A stretch of DNA of 8,249 nucleotides, from positions 1 to 8,249 of the forward strand of contig JAEHKQ010000037.1 in assembly GCA_016838795.1 (NCBI GenBank), read 5' to 3'. This document shows, piece by piece, positions 5,183 through 8,249 of the stretch; position 1 is the stretch's first letter, and every line of letters begins with the position of its first letter. The position numbers and the translations under genes are program-made. The stretch is from Nitrosopumilales archaeon (GTDB taxonomy: Archaea; Thermoproteota; Nitrososphaeria; Nitrososphaerales; Nitrosopumilaceae). The notes below the pieces were generated by a model. It did no database searches, was not told where the DNA came from, and was given only the letters and a program-made list of their open reading frames with translations.

Positions 5183-7105
5183 ATGTTATCAAATAAAGAA
5201 AATTTTAGTCAAATCTCACCAAGTGAATTCTTTTATCGAAACCGTGATCTAGCAGGATTTAGCAATCCAACTAGATCACTATATGCTGCTGTCAGAGAAT
5301 TTGTAGAAAATTCTCTTGATGCATGTGATCAAGAGGGAATTTTACCTGATGTTCAGTTGTTAATTAAAGCCGTAGATCCCGAAAAACCAGATCCTAAACC
5401 TTACATTCTTACTGTAAAGGACAATGGACCTGGAATTGAATCAAAACATGTACCTCTTGCATTTGGAACTGTATTATATGGTTCAAAATTTGGACTAAAA
5501 CAAGCAAGAGGAATGTTTGGTCTTGGAGCAACAATGGCTATTCTCTATGGACAAATTACTACAAACAAACCTGTTCGAGTCAAAAGTTCAACTGATGGAA
5601 TAATACAGGAAGAATATGAATTACTCTTAGATATACAAAAAAATAAACCGGTGATTCTTAAACACAAAACTAATCAAGTTTCCAAAAAAGGTCTATCAAT
5701 CAGTATTTGTTTAGAAGGAGATTACTCTAAAGCTGGTTCAAAAATTAGAGATTATGTTTACCAAACTTCATTAATTACACCATATGCGACAATTACATTT
5801 GATGATCCTAAAGGAGAAAGATTTCGATACTCTAGAATAATTAAAACAATGCCTAAACCTCCTACAACCATAAAACCACATCCATATGGTGTTGATGTTG
5901 AAACTATCCGAAGAATGATTGCTGATACATCATTTACAATTCCTAGGGTAGATGATATAATGATTGAAAAAGTAAGAAAAGAACTTGGTTTAAGCAAAAA
6001 AAATCTTAATTTTACTGAAATCATGTTAAAAGCTAAAAAACGTTGGAAAACTTTAACACGGCAAGTTCGTGTCGTGATTGCTATGATGTCTTTTATTAAA
6101 ATGGATTTTGATAAATTGAGTAAAATTAGAATTGATGATATTGATGTCTCAAACCAAAAATTAACTTATTGGGATTTTGGTAAATCTCAATCCATAGTTA
6201 TTGATATGGATCCAACAAGTGATTACTATAAACAACTTGCAAACACTGTTCAAGGAGAAACACTTGTCACATTTTTGAATAAAAGATTCCAACGGGTAGG
6301 ACGTATCACTGCCGAAAAATTTGTAAAATTTGCTGGTTTCAAACCTGAAATTAGATTGGGAAATATGACTAACCAACAACTTGCAAAACTCAGCGATTCC
6401 TTACAAAAATTTGATGATTTTATGTCTCCTGATCCTGGCTGTCTTGCTCCATTAGGCGAGGAACCATTGGAAAAAGGAATTCAACAGTTCTTTAATCCTG
6501 ACTTTTTAGCAGTTATACAACGCTCAGCTTCTGCCTATTCAGGCTTTCCATTCGTTATAGAAATGGGAATAGCCTACGGTGGTGACATTTCGTCAAGAGG
6601 TTCTAAGGTGTACAGATTTGCCAATCGAATTCCACTTCTTTATGATGAAGGAAGTGATGTAGTCCTAAAAGTTGTAAATGAAATAGATTGGAAAAGATAC
6701 AAAGTGAATCCTGATTCACCTTTGGTAATAGTCTCACACATATGTTCAACTCGTATTCCTTACAAAACAGTTGGAAAAGAAAATGTTGCTGATAGACTAG
6801 AAATTGAACGAGAATTAAGACTGGCTTTACAATTTATTTTAAGAAAAATCCAAATTTTCATGAACAAGAGAGGTCAGGCAGAAATGGCAAAGAAGAGGGC
6901 CAATCTCTATTCAAAATATCTTCCATTAATTGCACAATTTTGTACTGAGCTAGCAGGAAAGAAGAAAGAACCAGATTACAAAAAGATGCTAAAAGAAGAA
7001 GTCACAATTGATGAAAGCCAGTCACAGAAACAAGAGATACTAATCACAAAAGAAGTTCAAAAAGAGGAGGAAATTGTAGTTGAAAAAGTCAAAGAAACAA
7101 AGTAG
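5183..7105 (+). CDS. top6B: DNA topoisomerase VI subunit B (ATPase)
   Basis: The GHKL-type ATPase subunit of the A2B2 type IIB topoisomerase, which captures and passes DNA duplexes to relax and decatenate chromosomes. The ATPase domain (about 1-245) shows the N-box EFVENSLDA (39-47, catalytic Glu39, Asn43), DNGPGI (80-85) and GMFGLGATMA (110-119). The H2TH region (about 355-412) includes FLNKRFQRVGRITAEKFVKFAGF. The transducer (about 415-590) carries CLAPLGEEPLEKGI, YSGFPFVIEMGIAYGG, RFANRIPLLYDEGSDV and CSTRIPYKTVGKENVADR. Two oddities: residues about 249-355 have no counterpart I recall in crenarchaeal Top6B of about 530 residues, and residues about 592-640 form a Glu/Lys-rich, probably disordered tail. 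The ATG follows the KH stop by one base and the 3' end overlaps top6A by 26 bases, fitting 1:1 synthesis. Confidence 0.97.
   Translation: MLSNKENFSQISPSEFFYRNRDLAGFSNPTRSLYAAVREFVENSLDACDQEGILPDVQLLIKAVDPEKPDPKPYILTVKDNGPGIESKHVPLAFGTVLYGSKFGLKQARGMFGLGATMAILYGQITTNKPVRVKSSTDGIIQEEYELLLDIQKNKPVILKHKTNQVSKKGLSISICLEGDYSKAGSKIRDYVYQTSLITPYATITFDDPKGERFRYSRIIKTMPKPPTTIKPHPYGVDVETIRRMIADTSFTIPRVDDIMIEKVRKELGLSKKNLNFTEIMLKAKKRWKTLTRQVRVVIAMMSFIKMDFDKLSKIRIDDIDVSNQKLTYWDFGKSQSIVIDMDPTSDYYKQLANTVQGETLVTFLNKRFQRVGRITAEKFVKFAGFKPEIRLGNMTNQQLAKLSDSLQKFDDFMSPDPGCLAPLGEEPLEKGIQQFFNPDFLAVIQRSASAYSGFPFVIEMGIAYGGDISSRGSKVYRFANRIPLLYDEGSDVVLKVVNEIDWKRYKVNPDSPLVIVSHICSTRIPYKTVGKENVADRLEIERELRLALQFILRKIQIFMNKRGQAEMAKKRANLYSKYLPLIAQFCTELAGKKKEPDYKKMLKEEVTIDESQSQKQEILITKEVQKEEEIVVEKVKETK
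7064..7070 (+). promoter_or_regulatory. Shine-Dalgarno of top6A inside top6B
   Basis: GAGGAGG, 9 bases before the TTG at 7080. An earlier in-frame TTG at 7074 is followed at once by TAG and cannot serve, so this element fixes the UUG at 7080 as the top6A start. Confidence 0.6.
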
Positions 7106-8183
7106 TACAAGCGCAAAAGAAAAACACAATTCGTTAATAGAGTCACTAAAAAATTATGGTTCCCAAATTTATTATGATCTTGATAAAGGAGAATATCCCA
7201 AATTCTCAATCCCAAGCAGATCAGTAAGTAATATTGTTTATGATCAAAAACTACGACAATATGTTCTAGGAAAAAATGCTGCAATCAGAAGTGCAAAAAA
7301 TACCTCCCAACTTAGATCATTTACTCAATTAACGTGGTTGGCATTTTTTGCGAATAGATTAACAAAACAAAAAAAATCTTCAACTCTTAGAGATGTTTAT
7401 TATTCTTCACAAGCATTTGCTATTGATTTTGAAGATCAAGGTGAATCTGATAATATTATAGTTGACCTAGAGGCTGTTTTATCAAAACCTAGGGAGGATT
7501 TCCATATTTTCCCTGAAGAACGCAGTAGTGTTTTTGGTGATTTGGATATTGAATATACTGTTCCAGGATATGAAGGTAAAAAAATGAATTTGTCAAACCA
7601 TCCAGATGGTTATGCTATAGGACCTAGTTTGACCAGTGCGGAACTGGTTGGTACTAGTGCTGAGATTGTAATTGCAGTAGAGAAAGGTGGCCTTTTTACC
7701 AGATTTATAGAGGAACAAGTAGATAAGAAATTCAAAGCTATAATTGTAGATATGGGTGGTCAAGCACCAAGATCAACTAGAACTCTTTTAAAAAGACTGC
7801 ACGATGAACTTGGTCTTCCAGTAATTATCCTAACTGATGGTGATGTTTATGGAGAACATATAGCAATGGTGATCAAATCTGGTTCCGCAAATGCTGCACA
7901 CCTTAGAGAGCTTACTGTTCCAGATGCAAAGTGGGTAGGAGTTTGGGCTACAGATATTGAAAAATACAAACTCCCAACAATTCCAATGACTGAAACAGAC
8001 ATTAAAAGGTGTCATGATTTACAAAAGGATCCAAGATATCAAAAAGGCATTTGGAAAACAGAATTAGAAAAGTTCTTAGAATTAAAAAGAAAAGCAGAGT
8101 TAGAAGCATTTTCAAAATATGGATTGACAAACATTACAGACAAATACTTACCACAAAAACTTGAATTAGCAAAAAGTCTATAG
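7080..8183 (+). CDS. top6A: DNA topoisomerase VI subunit A (Spo11-like cleavage subunit)
   Basis: The DNA-cleaving subunit of topoisomerase VI, homologous to Spo11. The 367 residues hold a Lys/Ser-rich N-terminal tail (1-20), the 5Y-CAP winged-helix domain (about 70-155) with the catalytic tyrosine in LRDVYYSSQAF (probably Tyr108, the second Tyr, by comparison with Spo11), and a Toprim domain (about 193-340) with the metal-binding Glu201 in AVEKGGLF and Asp253/Asp255 in TDGDVYGEHI. GGQAPRSTRTLLKRL and VIKSGSANAAHL are further family blocks. TDGDVYG carries Val where Pro is usual in my recollection (TDGDPYG or TDGDPWG); the acidic residues are intact. Translation starts at UUG inside top6B, behind GAGGAGG; no in-frame ATG lies near the N-terminus. 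Length is normal and all catalytic residues are present. Confidence 0.96.
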   Translation: MKKSKKQSSTSAKEKHNSLIESLKNYGSQIYYDLDKGEYPKFSIPSRSVSNIVYDQKLRQYVLGKNAAIRSAKNTSQLRSFTQLTWLAFFANRLTKQKKSSTLRDVYYSSQAFAIDFEDQGESDNIIVDLEAVLSKPREDFHIFPEERSSVFGDLDIEYTVPGYEGKKMNLSNHPDGYAIGPSLTSAELVGTSAEIVIAVEKGGLFTRFIEEQVDKKFKAIIVDMGGQAPRSTRTLLKRLHDELGLPVIILTDGDVYGEHIAMVIKSGSANAAHLRELTVPDAKWVGVWATDIEKYKLPTIPMTETDIKRCHDLQKDPRYQKGIWKTELEKFLELKRKAELEAFSKYGLTNITDKYLPQKLELAKSL

Positions 8184-8249
8184 TTTTTTTATTTTCAGAG
8201 TAAGAACACCATTTCGGTATTTGAAATCAAAAATTTGCATATCAGTAGA
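8178..8249 (-). CDS. C-terminal end of a convergent gene, possibly Hsp20-like (partial)
   Basis: The minus strand is open from the window edge to a TAG at 8180-8178 and encodes 23 residues ending DFKYRNGVLTLKIKKL. The pattern [FY]-x-N-G-V-L-x-L-x-[IL]-x-K is what the last strand of the alpha-crystallin (Hsp20) domain looks like, and such a C-terminal end would be normal for a small archaeal Hsp20. The piece is short and AT-rich, so both the gene and the family are tentative. If real, it overlaps the top6A stop by 6 bases tail to tail. Confidence 0.4.
   Translation of the reverse strand, partial: STDMQIFDFKYRNGVLTLKIKKL
8184..8195 (+). terminator. T-run terminator after top6A
   Basis: TTTTTTTATTTT follows directly after the top6A stop codon. 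Archaeal RNA polymerase stops at U-runs without needing a hairpin, so this is the likely end of the operon. The same bases would encode lysines of the convergent gene, if that gene is real. Confidence 0.6.

Noticed and set aside
6079..6200. Tyrosine-recombinase-like core inside the Top6B insert
   Set aside because: Only a loose likeness to the LxxEDID-type stretch; the catalytic Arg and the rest of the recombinase box are absent.
1..8249. CRISPR arrays, insertion sequences, tRNA or rRNA genes, integration sites
   Set aside because: I saw no regularly spaced repeats, transposase motifs, terminal inverted repeats, or cloverleaf-like sequences, and gene content is core and uniform in base composition.

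Overview
The window is AT-rich, dense in genes and entirely archaeal in content. Gene families and order point to an ammonia-oxidising thaumarchaeon (Nitrososphaerota), most like Nitrosopumilus or marine group I. The evidence is aIF2-beta, aIF1A, a RIO1 kinase, an archaeal Dim2/Pno1-type KH protein, both topoisomerase VI subunits, DUF373, DUF424 and a DUF5679 zinc ribbon. Several genes also have TATA-like elements about 20-30 bases before the start codon, which implies leaderless transcripts. The lineage call rests on recalled gene content and not on a search.

Layout. Positions 1-2272 hold three minus-strand genes. In transcription order they are a small membrane-anchored protein of unknown function (2272-1775), a DUF373 membrane protein (1694-549) and the 5' part of a cis-prenyl (undecaprenyl) diphosphate synthase (about 466-1, cut by the window edge). 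Positions 2273-2521 are a divergent, very AT-rich intergenic region with promoters for both sides. From 2522 all complete genes are on the plus strand: a 47-residue zinc ribbon, aIF2-beta, DUF424, aIF1A, RIO1, the two-KH-domain protein, top6B and top6A. Junctions are tight: TAATG between aIF2-beta and DUF424, ATGA between rio1 and the KH gene, 1 base between KH and top6B, and a 26-base overlap between top6B and top6A. A T-run terminator follows top6A, and the last 72 bases read open on the minus strand as the C-terminus of a convergent gene.

Function. The plus-strand block joins translation initiation (aIF2-beta, aIF1A), late small-subunit maturation (RIO1, Dim2-like KH protein) and DNA topology (topoisomerase VI). 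The minus-strand block is envelope-flavoured: a polyprenyl carrier-lipid synthase beside a multi-pass membrane protein and a single-pass anchored helical protein.

I see no CRISPR array, mobile element, tRNA, rRNA or defence island, and no clearly new system. The points most worth checking are a probable AUU start codon for the prenyltransferase, an insert of roughly 100 residues in Top6B between its ATPase and H2TH domains, a perfect 12-bp hairpin between the DUF373 gene and uppS, UUG starts for aIF2-beta and Top6A, and the contents of the divergent intergenic region.
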